Positions 45,317 to 56,703 of a DNA stretch of 64,000 nucleotides are shown here, in pieces. Position 1 is the first letter of the stretch; each line of letters begins with the position of its first letter. Position numbers and translations under genes: made by a program. The notes beneath the pieces were generated by a model. It saw nothing but the letters and a program-made list of their open reading frames with translations. It made no database searches and was not told the DNA's origin. The stretch comes from Hofstenia miamia (taxonomy: Eukaryota; Xenacoelomorpha; Acoela): assembly GCA_004352715.1 (NCBI GenBank), contig SCFE01000004.1, forward strand, positions 723,146 to 787,145. The letters run 5' to 3'.

Positions 45317-46309
45317 ATTGCATGTATTCCCCGATATTTTATTTTAAATAAATGTTCAGAATTTTGTGAACACTTAAATTTTTTGTTGGTTATAACTATT
45401 TTTGTAATATCTTGTTTTATATACTTATCAATTAAATTGCTTGGGTGTTCATTTTTCTTAGGTTTGCCTTCAATTTGATAATTTCTTGGTGTATGCCACT
45501 ATAAGAGCTTGTAATATCGAATATTCTATGTATTGATCCTTTAATTAAGGATACTTGGAGAATTTTAATTCAACTTAATTAGCAAGCCAGTATCCGATGG
45601 TTTCTTATATATTCCAGCTATAAAACATTTTGACTTCCTCATTATTTTAACACTTGAGAATTTAAAAATGTTATTTTCTTCCTTTTTGCATTGTGAATTT
45701 GATGTTTCTATCCATTAAATTTAAATTAGTTAACATTTCTTCTGCATTTTTTCATTGTCTACTAAAGCAAATATGTCATCCATGTCTTTCATAGAAATTG
45801 ACCTCTATATTGGTTTCAACATATTGATCTTACATTGAGTAAAGAAATGTTAGATAGACTCAATTCAACATTTTCAAATCAGCATATATTTAAATATATA
45901 TTAAACTCTTGTGAATACACAATTTAGACTTCCGTCTAAATGCTAAACATTTTTCGCTAGAGGTATGTATTTGATAAAAATTGCTGGTAATATTATTATT
46001 ATTATTTATTTTTAAAATCCTTTGCACATAAAATCAATACAAATGAAGTGTTAAACACTTATTAGGATTTGAAAAACAGTATTTTCTTCATTAATTCATC
46101 TTGGTTATTGGAATTGATTGAGGTCTTTTGTAATTTAAATGTGATTTTTCTTGGTTGGCCAATTCCAATAATTTCTTTTCCCTTTTACTTTCATGTAGTT
46201 ACCGTCATATTTTAGCTAATTTCTTCGCTTTGTCCCTGACTGCAAAATATCACGAGACAACCTGTAGTGAAGCTGCTTGTTGTGTACTTTGATGAGGCAC
46301 TTTCATTTT

Positions 46310-46760
46310 CTCATCGCATCAAGAGAATTGCAAAAAAGCTACTAGTAAGTTGAATTTATTGCTAAAATTGAGACATCTTGGATTTAGCCGATATGAGCTA
46401 CAAACACTACTATGCATTAGCTATGTCCTCGCTAACATATTGTTGTTCGGTTTGGGGAGGTCCCTCGAAATCCCTATTGCTGCTTTTAGATAAAGTTCAG
46501 AAAAAAGCAGTACGACTTAAAATTATATCAAATTATAACCCTATTGAGAAAATCATAACCAAAGTTGATTTCTTCAGCAGATACTGACTTCTGAGAACCA
46601 TGTACTGCGAGATATTCTGCCTCAATGCTCACTTCAAGGAGAGATTCGACTGCGTGAGAGGCTCCCTGGAGTAATCAAAACAGACCCTGAACGAGAGCTT
46701 TCACTATTTCCATGTCGGCTCCTTCGTGGAATGAAAATATAGTATTTTTATAGTTTAAAT
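46310..46760 (+). pseudogene. LINE ORF2 C-terminal fragment
   Basis: The + strand reads ALAMSSLTYCCSVWGGPSKS, then LLDKVQKKAVRLKI, the conserved segment after the thumb in CR1/jockey-like LINE proteins (usual form LTYC..VWG....LQKLQNRAVR). Frameshifted pieces (LRTMYCEIFCLNAHFKERF) follow to about 46700, and then an ATT repeat tail at 46790-46815, a possible LINE 3' tail. Upstream sequence from about 46310 fits the same protein in another frame. Confidence 0.75.
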
Positions 46761-46829
46761 GGATGTTTTTATCCGTTTTAAAATAAAAGTTTATTATTAT
46801 TATTATTACTATTACATGGAAAGCTCTCA

Positions 46830-48773
46830 TATGAGGCCTTGTGGACTGCAAGCTATTGACTATCTGGCAACTATTTGGTCTGATGTCTTCTCGCCAGAGT
46901 GACAGCGAGGATATGGTACTGTGATTATGTACAATTGCTGGTTCGAATGATCCTCCTAAAATGTTCCTGTCATCTGCAAGAATATCAGTTCATTGAGTTG
47001 GGATTTTTGATACTCTTATTGACCAGCAATGATACTGCAACTAACGCCAATACGAAACATAATTCGACATTTCGAAGGGCCAAAGCTATTTATCCATTAA
47101 TTGAGTAAATCCGGAATTAGATTGATTCCTGGAAATACTTGGCTCTGACAGTATGGATCAAATTGTCAACTACACGATCCAGCACATCGAAGAAATTGAG
47201 ATACAGATGCAGATCGGTGTCATCATTGAGAAATCTGAGCTATCTGCTTGCATTGGCCTGATTATTGCTCGTGGTCTAAATAAAGGTCGTGATGAAACAA
47301 GAAGATTGCTGTGAAGTCAAGAAACGAGAAGACCATATTTCCTTCCCCCAACAATAGGATTTTAACGTTTTAAATTTATAAAAAGCTGAAACTGAAATTA
47401 TTTAAAGCTTACAATGCTACCAAAGGCGGAGTTGATAGCGCAATTTAAAAGGATCAAAATTATTACAGCACCAGAGCTGCCAATTGGCGGTGGCCTTATG
47501 CTTTTGGGAACATTGTTGATATTACAGCTTTTAATGCGTACATTATCCAATAAAAATAATATGATGATAATAACTGACTTTAAACCTTTGTGCAATACAA
47601 AAAAGCATAAAAAGGTTAAAGTAAATTGTTTTTCTATAATTCCACTTAAAAAACTTTATTCTTTGAGTATTCAAAGGAGTTTTTTGCTTTGGTGATAATT
47701 CTATTTTTCTCTTAAATTCTTTAAAATTTGATTCTTGTTTCAATTTTGGGCGATAATTAGTTCCATAGATCTAAACAGTAATTGATAAAACAGTTTTTCA
47801 TCATTTTTTTCAAATTTGAATTTTCTATAGAACTTGGTTCTAATAGGTAGCTATGAAAAAAGTTCTTTTAATTAAATTATAAAAATATTTGTAATGATTT
47901 TAGTTTATATAAATAATCTAATAAAAAGACTACATTCTTCTGATAGTTTCTTGATTGCTATTTTCACAGATATTAGCTAAACACCAAAATAGGAATCTTC
48001 AACGTCAGTCAAAGAGATTTTTCTTTTAACTGTCAATATTATTGTGCATGCATCAAATGAAAAGAAAACGACAAGACAGTAGCCTACAGATCATGAACAC
48101 CAATTTTGCACGATGCCTATCAATGGCCTACCTACAACTAAATAAACCGCAAACTACGCAAGGTTGGCAAATACTAAAAAAACGAAGACGTCTCGGAATA
48201 TTTGTGATATTTTTACATGTGGCTCATCCTAAAAATGCATTTGTAAATACTGCTACATCAACTAATAGCATTTATACATACTTCTTTATCTTTAAGACTT
48301 ACGATAATTTAGCATGGTCAAATGACCATGTTATGCATACTTAGTTAATTGATGTTAAATGCATTTTAGAATTAAGTGATAGAAATACTGCCTACTTCAA
48401 TTTGTGAAATCCTTCCTAACTGGCAATGCACTTGCAGATACATGTTTCTATTAATAACACCTCCTACCCTCAAACGGAGATATCGTTACACTTTATGGAC
48501 ACTGAAAGTTTTTTATTAATTAATTTGTCAATTCTAACCATTTTCCAAAAAGTTTATTTTGTATTGAAATTTAAAATAAATGCTGTTGTGATGGTAATTC
48601 TTTATTGTGCATAAATTGAGTAAACACAATTTTCATTAAAAAATGCGATTGTTTAAGGGTTACTTAAAATCAATTTATTTACTATAGATTTGCGGATTCG
48701 AATAATACCTATCATGTTTTTTGTAAAACAAACCATAACCTATCTGTTTGTAATCAATCCAAAGATCAATGCC
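46830..48773. other. Unassigned region with coding-like pieces
   Basis: A frame at about 47128-47313 (+) reads FLEILGSDSMDQIVNYTIQH and continues through ELSACIGLIIARGLN to RDETRRLL and a stop. It has coding-like composition but no family I can name. Frames at 47414-47695 (+), its overlapping - strand counterparts, and 48042-48344 (+) are less convincing. I see no transposon ends. Confidence 0.3.
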
Positions 48774-48777
48774 TTAA

Positions 48778-49324
48778 CCCTATTCTTCTCAATGGGAGGG
48801 GTAAATTGACCCCCTCCAGCCGAATTTTTATTAATAACTTTTTTAAATCAAATTTGAAAGGTTCGCTGAACTTTTCATCACATTAAATTTAGTTTTACAC
48901 ATTCTGTGAAAATTTTAGGGGGAAAGCATTTTTGTCAAAAATTTATGACTATTTTGTCAATGGTGATTGAAATAAATTTTAATATAGAAATATAAAATGA
49001 CTAGTCCAAAACAAAAAATGCTGACATCAGCATTAATAACTACAAATTAATATGCCGTATGTTATTACTCACCCTTATAATTTGTATTTTGAAAAGAAAA
49101 ATATTAAAAGTTGACCAAAAATAATAACCATTGAGACATAAGACAGCGAAAAATGCTGATGTCAGCAAAAATATCTGGCTAAAAATTTAATTTTTGGAAT
49201 TTTTTCAAAGTTTTTATTCCATATTACCTTTGTGCCAAACTTCATGACAATAGCACTCATGTATCAAAAATAACCCCCCCCCCTGGTGAAACCAACGTAC
49301 ATAAAAAGATTGTGAAGATTAGGG
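48778..49324. mobile_element. piggyBac-type MITE, copy 2
   Basis: TTAA flanks both ends (48774-48777, 49325-49328). The left end is CCCTATTCTTCTCAATGGGA and the right end read inward is CCCTAATCTTCACAATC. Subterminal GGGAGGGG..GACCCCC (left) and a run of ten C (right) match the layout of copy 1, as does ACGTACATAAAAA near the right end. An 18-bp palindrome, AATGCTGACATCAGCATT (about 49018-49035), recurs in inverted form near 49152-49168. Confidence 0.85.
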
Positions 49325-49328
49325 TTAA

Positions 49329-50051
49329 TAAAATATTTAATATTCTTCGTAAATCCTATACTTATTACTTGATCTAACTACAGGATGGAATAGGAATAAT
49401 TATAATAAATTATGCTAGAATTCTACTATATCCAAACCAAAACAATAGCAATTATGAATATCTTGTAACGTTTGTAATATTTAGAGTTGCTACCAGATTG
49501 ATTGTACATGTACATTGTCAAAGTAATTTCTGAATAAAGTTTTTTCTTCTTCCTACCAAATTCCAAAATTTCATATTTTTCTTTGTCAGCTAACATAGAA
49601 AAATAGAATTATGACAAAAATATTTCAAAAGTATACTAAAAAATTTAGCTTAAAAAATCTAAAAGCCCAACTACTTCAAGATTGGTTTTATCAACAGTTA
49701 ACACATATTTCTCTCAATATGTTCTACAAACATAAAAAAAGTTCGTTTACATGAAAACCGCAATATGTTAACATTCGTCTTGTGATAATCGAATTGGGAT
49801 TTTAAAATTCCTAAATAACGAAAATGTATTACCAATAGAATGAAACCACCTAAAATTTTTTCTGTGCGAAAGCTAGCTTTAAAAACAAATATCCATAACA
49901 AAACCAGTTAGTGCGTCCATAGATTTATCTGTAGGATACTTTAATTTAAAATTTTTGTGCACAACAATACTCATTGCAATTGACAAAAACTTAAATATTT
50001 CTTTGAACAGCCATCTTACAGAAAGAATGACAAAAACAAAATAACAAACCA
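49329..50051 (-). other. 3' flank of the TEX11-like gene
   Basis: On the - strand an ATTAAA at 49940-49945, about 110 bases after the stop, is a plausible polyadenylation signal. The rest is AT-rich with no recognised exon; the frame at 49698-49901 (-) is not conserved-looking. Confidence 0.4.
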
Positions 50052-51227
50052 CTACTCTTCAACATTTTGTAGACTGAGCTTTTTAAGAATTAATGTAGTG
50101 AAAGAAGACATTTTTTTGGAAAATTGATCTTGATAAGCCGTCATGCTTACTAATGTTTGCGATAGTTTGCAGAAGTCAAGAGCTTCTTTAATAGAATTCA
50201 CTGCAAACAAACGAACGCCTTTATTCCATAGTTTTGACATTAGCCACAAAATTAAATCATCGTTAGCATGCAAAATTTGTTCTTGTGAGACAAATATTTT
50301 AATACTGCTTAGAATTATTTCATTTTCAAAAGCATCATCACCTTTAATTTGCACATAGCGAATAATAGCTTTTAAAAACTCGGTGGCGCAATTAGGAGAA
50401 CACTGGAACTTATCACAATAGATCTTCACTAGTGAATGAATACTATGCAGCAACAAAGCTTTCCTATTATAACCTTCAAATAAGTTTATCATCATTGATA
50501 AGAAATCAGTGCATGCAGATGAACTGTCAGCTAACTCCAATAAACGCTCATCACTTGCGTTCTCTAAACAAGCTGCTTCAACCTTATACACTCGAAGCAA
50601 TGTAGTTTGCTTATCATCTGGAACACCACTCTTTTCTAGTAACAATTGTGTGCGTTGCGCGTCATCCAAAATTTCTTTAAGACGTCTGATATTGTGCTCA
50701 GAGTCATCCAGTTTACAAACTGCTGTCCAAGCACCGCACATCATAACATGACACGTCTTCAGACGTATTAGTATCTCAATATTTCCAATAGAGCGCAGTT
50801 TACAAAATTTAGCACATTGGCGAAACATTGAGTACATCATTTTATGGTCATCAGTAGGTATTTGAATTGCAACATTCCAAGAATGCTTCAAGAACCAATC
50901 TACTTCATCGAGGAAAGCAATTTCGTTGTTCTCCTTGCAAGATAAAATAAAATCATATGCTGACTCAAACATCGTTACCAAACTCTCATCACATTTGTGT
51001 TTGCTCAATTGATAAAGAAGATACTTTAATGCAATCAGTGATCGGTGTTTATCAGTTTGTGTTTCAAAAATATACTTAAACCCGATTCTAGCAATACTTT
51101 CCATTATAGCATCATCTTCAACAAATTTTAAGCAATTCAAAATCAGTGTTTCTTTAACTTCAATTTCCACATCATCACAAAGGAGAAGCCTATTGAAACA
51201 TTCATATGCTTCATTGTGAGCTGCTCG
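50052..51227 (-). CDS. TEX11: TEX11/SPO22/ZIP4-family meiosis protein, long terminal exon
   Basis: The family are tetratricopeptide-repeat scaffold proteins of the meiotic chromosome axis/synapsis-initiation complex (ZMM group), needed for crossover formation. The exon encodes 391 in-frame codons ending at the stop 50052-50054. It starts after an acceptor TATTTAG (51228-51234) with RAAHNEAYECFNRLLLCDD, a TPR-like helix pair. The stretch DEVDWFLKHSWNVAIQ, with FCKLRSIGNIEILIRLKTCH after it, matches the diagnostic (D)WF.K.AWN.A segment and following helices of SPO22/TEX11 proteins. The rest is all-helical, as expected. The first in-frame GTG (51170) is not a start; the frame is open to the splice site. 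Strand and spacing fit the TPR exon at 60.7-60.9 kb. Intermediate exons were not found. Confidence 0.8.
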   Translation of the reverse strand, partial: RAAHNEAYECFNRLLLCDDVEIEVKETLILNCLKFVEDDAIMESIARIGFKYIFETQTDKHRSLIALKYLLYQLSKHKCDESLVTMFESAYDFILSCKENNEIAFLDEVDWFLKHSWNVAIQIPTDDHKMMYSMFRQCAKFCKLRSIGNIEILIRLKTCHVMMCGAWTAVCKLDDSEHNIRRLKEILDDAQRTQLLLEKSGVPDDKQTTLLRVYKVEAACLENASDERLLELADSSSACTDFLSMMINLFEGYNRKALLLHSIHSLVKIYCDKFQCSPNCATEFLKAIIRYVQIKGDDAFENEIILSSIKIFVSQEQILHANDDLILWLMSKLWNKGVRLFAVNSIKEALDFCKLSQTLVSMTAYQDQFSKKMSSFTTLILKKLSLQNVEE

Positions 51228-51252
51228 CTAAATACTTCGAAATTAAACTTTT

Positions 51253-51257
<5 letters not shown>

Positions 51258-51283
<26 letters not shown>

Positions 51284-51284
51284 C
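51258..51284. repeat. (TA)n microsatellite next to the TEX11 acceptor
   Basis: A TA run that ends about 30 bases upstream (in gene orientation) of the acceptor of the terminal exon, so it occupies the branch-point side of the intron. Confidence 0.9.
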
Positions 51285-51289
51285 ACTAT

Positions 51290-52998
51290 GTAGATTGTAA
51301 CTCTAAGTTGACACGCTTAGCAACAAATGAGGGGACCATAATGACATAGGAAGGCTATATTTATTTAAATACACCTGCAATATATTCAATTTAATAACTC
51401 AAGGCTGACTTAATATCTTAACATTACTAGTAATGATAAAGCTATGCATAGGTTGCAATTTTCACTCTTTGCTAGAAAACACTGTTTGTGAAAGTGGCCT
51501 GTACACCATCTGTCATCTTTGGGGCCGTGAGAGAAGCCTGCAGTAGCAGGTTTTCTTTAAATGGAACTGCTGAATCTACGGAAATGACATTTTTTAAGTA
51601 TGGAAATGACATATTGTCCAGAAATTAAGATTTCCAAAAAGTAAAGAGCAGTAATTCTACTAAAAATGTCAGAAACCTTCATTTTTTGTCAAGGATAGCT
51701 AGAAAAATGTAAATATATTAGATCTTTGTACCAGGATGTAAATAATTAATTTTTCAAAAACCTCAAATTTAATATTATTATATCGTTAGTAAAGGCATGC
51801 TTTGATTGATGAAAACTTTTGAAAATATTTCTTGCCCTGATTAATGATGAACTTTACCTTGGTTAACAGAAATTCGATTAAATCAAGAAATGCAGACCAT
51901 TATTGAAAAATATCACCACCAAAAAATAAAAACTAATAGAACTATAAGCATTGTTAATCGCAATGGCATAGCAAACCGTGACTCTTTTACTAAACAAAAA
52001 TATAAATTGACGTTTGGCCAATTCAATGATAATTCCTCTGATAGTCTGGAATCAAATCAGCGATTAAGTCATTTGAGAAAAAAAATTATCAATACATAAA
52101 ATATAGCTAATTATATTATATTATTGTGTGGTGCTTACCCTTCAAATGCACTAAATACTTCGATACGAAACACTTATAGACGAATGCTTAATACATTATG
52201 TATTTCTGTGAATGGAACCAATTTTCTGTATTTACAAGAAGCTTTATGGGAAAATGCGTTAGTTTGCAATCATTTGACAACCAAACAAGAAACGTGAATG
52301 CATTTATGAGTTTTCGATACAGGTAAAACAAAAAAGAATTTATTCCTTTTCATTAATAGAAGAATAGTTTGTGACAAAATATTGTAGGTTATAATAATGC
52401 TCTGAAAACAGTCTATTATTTAGATATTGTTGTGGTTACTATCAATTACAGAGTAGAAATAAAGACTTAGTTGAAAAATTACTGACTCAACACTACCCGA
52501 CAAATTCTCTAAATTGACCAAAGGACCTAAAAAACCGCGCAGTTCGACATGCTTCGAATCCTGATATTGGCGCTTTCTTTTAAATTTGCTTATTCAAAGG
52601 TCAACACCGTGTAAAGTAACTGAGGCCGAATTAGCAGCAAATAATTGAATTTTAGCATATTGAGGGAAGCTTGAGTAAAAAATAAGCAGCAGAAATTTTA
52701 GGTATGCACAAAAATTTATATGGAATTCCAGTAGCAGAGTAATTAATGGATCCCCTCTGAAAACATAGAACTTCATTTTTAAAAAAAACATTATGTATTT
52801 AATGCCCTTCCGTTTATGAAGTAGCTTTTTTCAATGCGGAACTATCTACTAATGCTAACAATTTATACTTTATAATTTGCTAATAGATTATTTTTATTCA
52901 GTCTGAAGTTCGTTAACTTTGATTGCACTAAACACAGCTAGAATTCTAATAAAAATAACTGTCCACACGCGATTCTTAACCCTGGTGTTTCACTCCTA

Positions 52999-53033
<35 letters not shown>
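51290..53033. other. Intronic region of the TEX11-like gene; weak frames
   Basis: The frame at 51890-52099 (+) and a stretch near 52136-52300 (+) (NALNTSIRNTYRRML) have coding-like character but no recognised family; transposon remains are the likely source. The sequence near 51490-51570 is locally less AT-rich and unexplained. No TEX11 exon was recognised here. Confidence 0.3.
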
Positions 53034-53119
53034 NNNNNNNNNNNNNNNNNNNNNNNNNNNNNNNNNNNNNNNNNNNNNNNNNNNNNNNNNNNNNNNNNNN
53101 NNNNNNNNNNNNNNNNNNN
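53034..53119. other. Assembly gap within TA repeats
   Basis: A gap of 86 N with TA runs on both sides. Confidence 0.95.
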
Positions 53120-53144
53120 ATATATATATATATATGGGTGTCCG

Positions 53145-53235
53145 CGCATTTCAACTTATCAATTTCCAGACAATTCAAGGTAGTTCCAGGCCGAACTGAG
53201 AGCAATTTCCAGGCCGTAATATTGTGACCGCACAC
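53145..53235. repeat. Short dispersed repeat, relative at about 56115-56190
   Basis: Both stretches contain CAAGGTAGT, TTTCCAGGC and variants of GGCAGTTCCA in similar order. They look like two copies of a small repeat whose borders I cannot set. Confidence 0.45.
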
Positions 53236-53581
53236 CTCAAATTCTATATTTCGAACCAACTCCAGACTGAAATTAACACAAAATAACCCCAGAGGATGAA
53301 ATTTCAACCACGAGTACGACATTTGATTATCAAACAGATATAACCACATAATACATAAGCAGTTTTCCTTATTGTAATCATATGAATAATTCTTTTCAAC
53401 ATCTAAAATGTACAGAAACATGTTTTCTTTTACAAATTAGATGCACGTGCAAAAGACTCATTGTGTTTGGTTGATGTTAAAAATATCATCAGATATGTAC
53501 AATTGCTACAATTGAAAATATCCAAGACAATCGTTTACAAATAACTCAAAACAGTCTAGTTAATTTTTTAAATCATTATAG

Positions 53582-54037
53582 CATCTATATGTATTTAAAA
53601 AAATTGTTAGAAAAAGCCAGTGTTACTGAAGCAGCCAAAAGGATGGAACATTTTTATATTGAGTTTGATCAAAAGGAGTACAAAGGCACTACAGCCTGCG
53701 TCACATTTATTAGTAAATTTGATAGTCCAAAAAATTAATGATCCTCTTCCTAGCTTCCAAAATTAGATGTGGTACCAAGGAACGAGAATTCCAGATTCAC
53801 ATTGCCAAAAAAGATTTTTTAACCGAAAACTGCAAAATTGTTAACATGCTTGATATGTTGGAAGAGAAAGATGTTTTGAAATATCATACTGAATGGTTCG
53901 TATGTGCAGATAAGTGTAGTCCTTTCTGTAATCCTATATTTACACAATATCATGGAATGACATTTTGCTTCTATAAATGGGAAATTACACCATTTTCGAT
54001 ACATTGTAAAAAAATTTACCACCACGCTCAAAACTGA
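53582..54037 (+). other. Coding-like frames of unknown origin
   Basis: On the + strand MYLKKLLEKASVTEAAKRME and EYKGTTACVTFISKFDSPKN (about 53590-53737, ending in a stop) are followed in another frame by a 99-codon frame at 53738-54037 with KEREFQIHIAKKDFL and several cysteines (FVCADKCSPFC). The composition suggests coding ancestry. They may be exons of one gene or a decayed element. I recognise no family, and the strand is opposite to TEX11. Confidence 0.3.
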
Positions 54038-54274
54038 ATAGCAAAAAATTATGTATTGAAACACTTCAATTTGCAATTTTGTAATAGATCTGAATACAAA
54101 TAAAAATATGTGGAAATGATATCAAAAATACTGTCGATTTCTAGATGTAGATGTGATAGCAGTCATTATTGTACAATTTTTATGTAATATTCACAACACA
54201 TTAGGCTTTTGTTAGTATAAAATTTAGAGTCATTATTTAACCAGTGCATTTTAAATAAATTATTTGGTGTGATC

Positions 54275-55110
54275 GAAAAGCTATGAGACTATGTCAGTTG
54301 CAGCGAATATGATTGTGTATGTTATTTATTGTATTCCCAATGAAATAATAGAATGTCAACAGCAGTGTGGGAATATTCTTATCTTATCAGTCACACGTGT
54401 TCGTATTTTATTGGTTGTGTATACCAGACACATCTGACAATAAAAAGGAAATGTTTCTGCACATATTTCATTCAAATGAATTGTGTAAAAGAAAATTATA
54501 GATTTTTATTGAAACGCTGAGAAGGAACGGGCGGGAAAAAGGCTACGGAATGTGTGGATATGTTGCAGACTGCATAGGGAGAAAAAGCACCATCGAGAGC
54601 TACTGTTTCGAACCTTTGCTAAATTCGAATAAGCTTTGCCGACTCTTCTCGATCTGGTCGTCCTGCCTCAATATGCAATGAGGAAAACTGCCAAATGGTT
54701 GAAAGATTAATCGATGAGGATTGATTCAAAACGAGATCTAATAAAACTAACTGGCTTCAGTTTCGGAGCGATCTCTGACATCATCCACAAGATGTTGAAA
54801 CTGCAAAAACTGTGTCCAGATGGATTCCTTATGACATCACCTCTCAGCAAATGATCAATCAAGTTGAATGTGTTACTTCCTGGATTGAAAAATTTCCAAC
54901 AGTCAACATCACAGCAAAGTTATATTCATTGACGAGAGGTAGTTTTATTGGCGAAACATCAGCACAAAGAACTCAAATGCCGCCTGGTGTCATGGTCCTT
55001 CTGATAAGCCCAAAGTGTCACGTCGAACTAATTTTACTTAGACAATATAAATTATATATTTTAAAGGATAATCCGGCTGTGTTTGTTAGTGGTGCATGCT
55101 AATTGAAAAA
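54275..55110 (+). pseudogene. Mariner transposon remnant with broken transposase
   Basis: GGTGTGATCGAAAAGCTATG near 54270 resembles a mariner terminal repeat. The + strand then carries pieces of a mariner transposase: a helix-turn-helix near 54600-54690 with SRSGRPAS, then LIKLTGFSFGAISDIIHKML and LCPRWIPYDIT (about 54740-54840), the second DNA-binding helix and linker of mariners. AQRTQMPPGVMV (about 54963) may be a later fragment. Catalytic aspartates were not found, and frames are broken. Confidence 0.65.
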
Positions 55111-56703
55111 CTTCAAATCGAATGATTTGGAAAACTTTAAAATTGCTTTAATAACCATTTCTCGTATTATGATACCATGTAAGATAAATATTTCTAAAAA
55201 AACGCTATAAAGTATCACCTCCTAGTACAGGTGTCTTTCCTAGTTAGGCTGACAATCGTCTATAGGCAAAATTAAATAACATATTATGACAGAATTGGAA
55301 AAAGCTCAATTTAGTTGTTGTGAAAGTGATGAAAGAGAAGCCACGTCGAAGTGTCTATATAATAGTTCATGATATTAAGCTTTGCTTAACAAGATGGGTT
55401 ATTACTGTAATTTCAAATATTTGCCCTGCCATTACTTATTGGTCCAGTGATTTCTTTGATTTATTGAAATCTAGGTAGATTATCACAACATATTTACAAT
55501 GACATAATATAAAATTGTACAGTAGAAAGCCAGAAAGACAAATACTTGGGATAGCAGCATTTGTTGACAATTGGTCGCAAGCCAATTAAAATTGTTAAAC
55601 GTAAAAACTTAAAAGAATAAAAGTGCTAAATACTTCACCTATCTATATGAAATGTATCTTGTCCCAAATATTCATAAAATATATAAAATATTTTATTCAT
55701 AAATCCCCTAAATTTTACACGAATAATGAAATGCTAACCAGCTCCTAAAACCCTAATAGAAAACAAAATGTTAAAGCTTGGCGATTTGTATGTTCAAACA
55801 CAGTTTTTAGTTCAAATTTAGATAAATTGTGTTAATAGGACAAGGTTGGGTATGTTTGAGTTAGAGCATTTTACAGACAATAAGGAAATCAAAGATGATT
55901 GGAAAATATATTTTAGCAGTATGTGTCTTAAAAATGCACCAAAATGAGATTGTTCCGAATTGAAATTTCAATCACCATACTGCTAATGGTTGATGCAGCC
56001 ACATTGAAATATGTATGAAACTAACATTACCACATACATGAAATCAAGACGATGCAACCGCAAATATGAATACATTTAGACAAGATAATAAATTGGATGC
56101 AAAAAATAGAATTTTCAGGCACTAAAGGTAGTTCAAGGTAGTAACTTTGAATTTCCAGGCAGTTTAAGGCAGTTCCAATTTTTCTGTATATATCATAGCC
56201 TTGGCATTCCAAATAAAGGTCTCTGCTAAAATTAATGTCTTTTATTCAAATACTTCGCCCATATTTCCAATATTTTCGCATAAAGGCCTGGAAGGAATAA
56301 ACCAAAATGATGATCATATTTAAAAATCAAAGTATACAATTAAATTTTATATTCCTGTGTAAACGATTTGATACAAAATGAAATGAGAATCTTGGTATTT
56401 GATATCTAGATCATAAGTCCTCTGGAACAAAGCAAATCAAATACAAAGATAAAAAAGACATCCTGTTTATGTAAAAAAATTATTAGAACTTCTCAAGTGC
56501 CCGATTTACTAAGAACCAATTAAAGGAAAAGCCCCCATTTGTGGTTCTCTTTTTTAAAAATATCGATTTACATAAGTGCTTAATGTGTAAATTTAATTAT
56601 TCAATATATTTTATTATCAATAATATCACTTTATGTTCGAACGATTCCATAGATACTTCGATTATCCAATAATTTTACATTATAACAAATAAATTAAAAT
56701 TTA
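55111..56703. other. No gene recognised (TEX11 intron)
   Basis: AT-rich sequence with only short frames. The repeat relative at about 56115-56190 is described under 53145. Confidence 0.4.

Larger units (their letters stand above)
44300..45850 (-). pseudogene. Penelope-like retroelement (RT then GIY-YIG), split by two insertions
   Basis: Reading down the - strand: KDMDDIFALVDN (about 45760-45800) is reverse transcriptase motif 5; EEMLTNLNLMDRNIKFTMQ follows near 45690-45750. IYKKPSDTGLL (about 45590) and SYSGIHQEIIKLKANLRKMN (about 45445-45505) are conserved Penelope thumb motifs. The linker KKRKIEFIKEKLRFIYNID and NLSDKSNVI (about 44615-44745) lead to IQCPCGYCSRRLIRR and EH.TNSTISKHLKNC (about 44360-44460), the GIY-YIG nuclease. 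A hAT-like element lies between RT and linker, and a Harbinger-like MITE sits inside the nuclease start. Frameshifts and stops are present. Order and strand agree with one canonical element. Confidence 0.8.
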
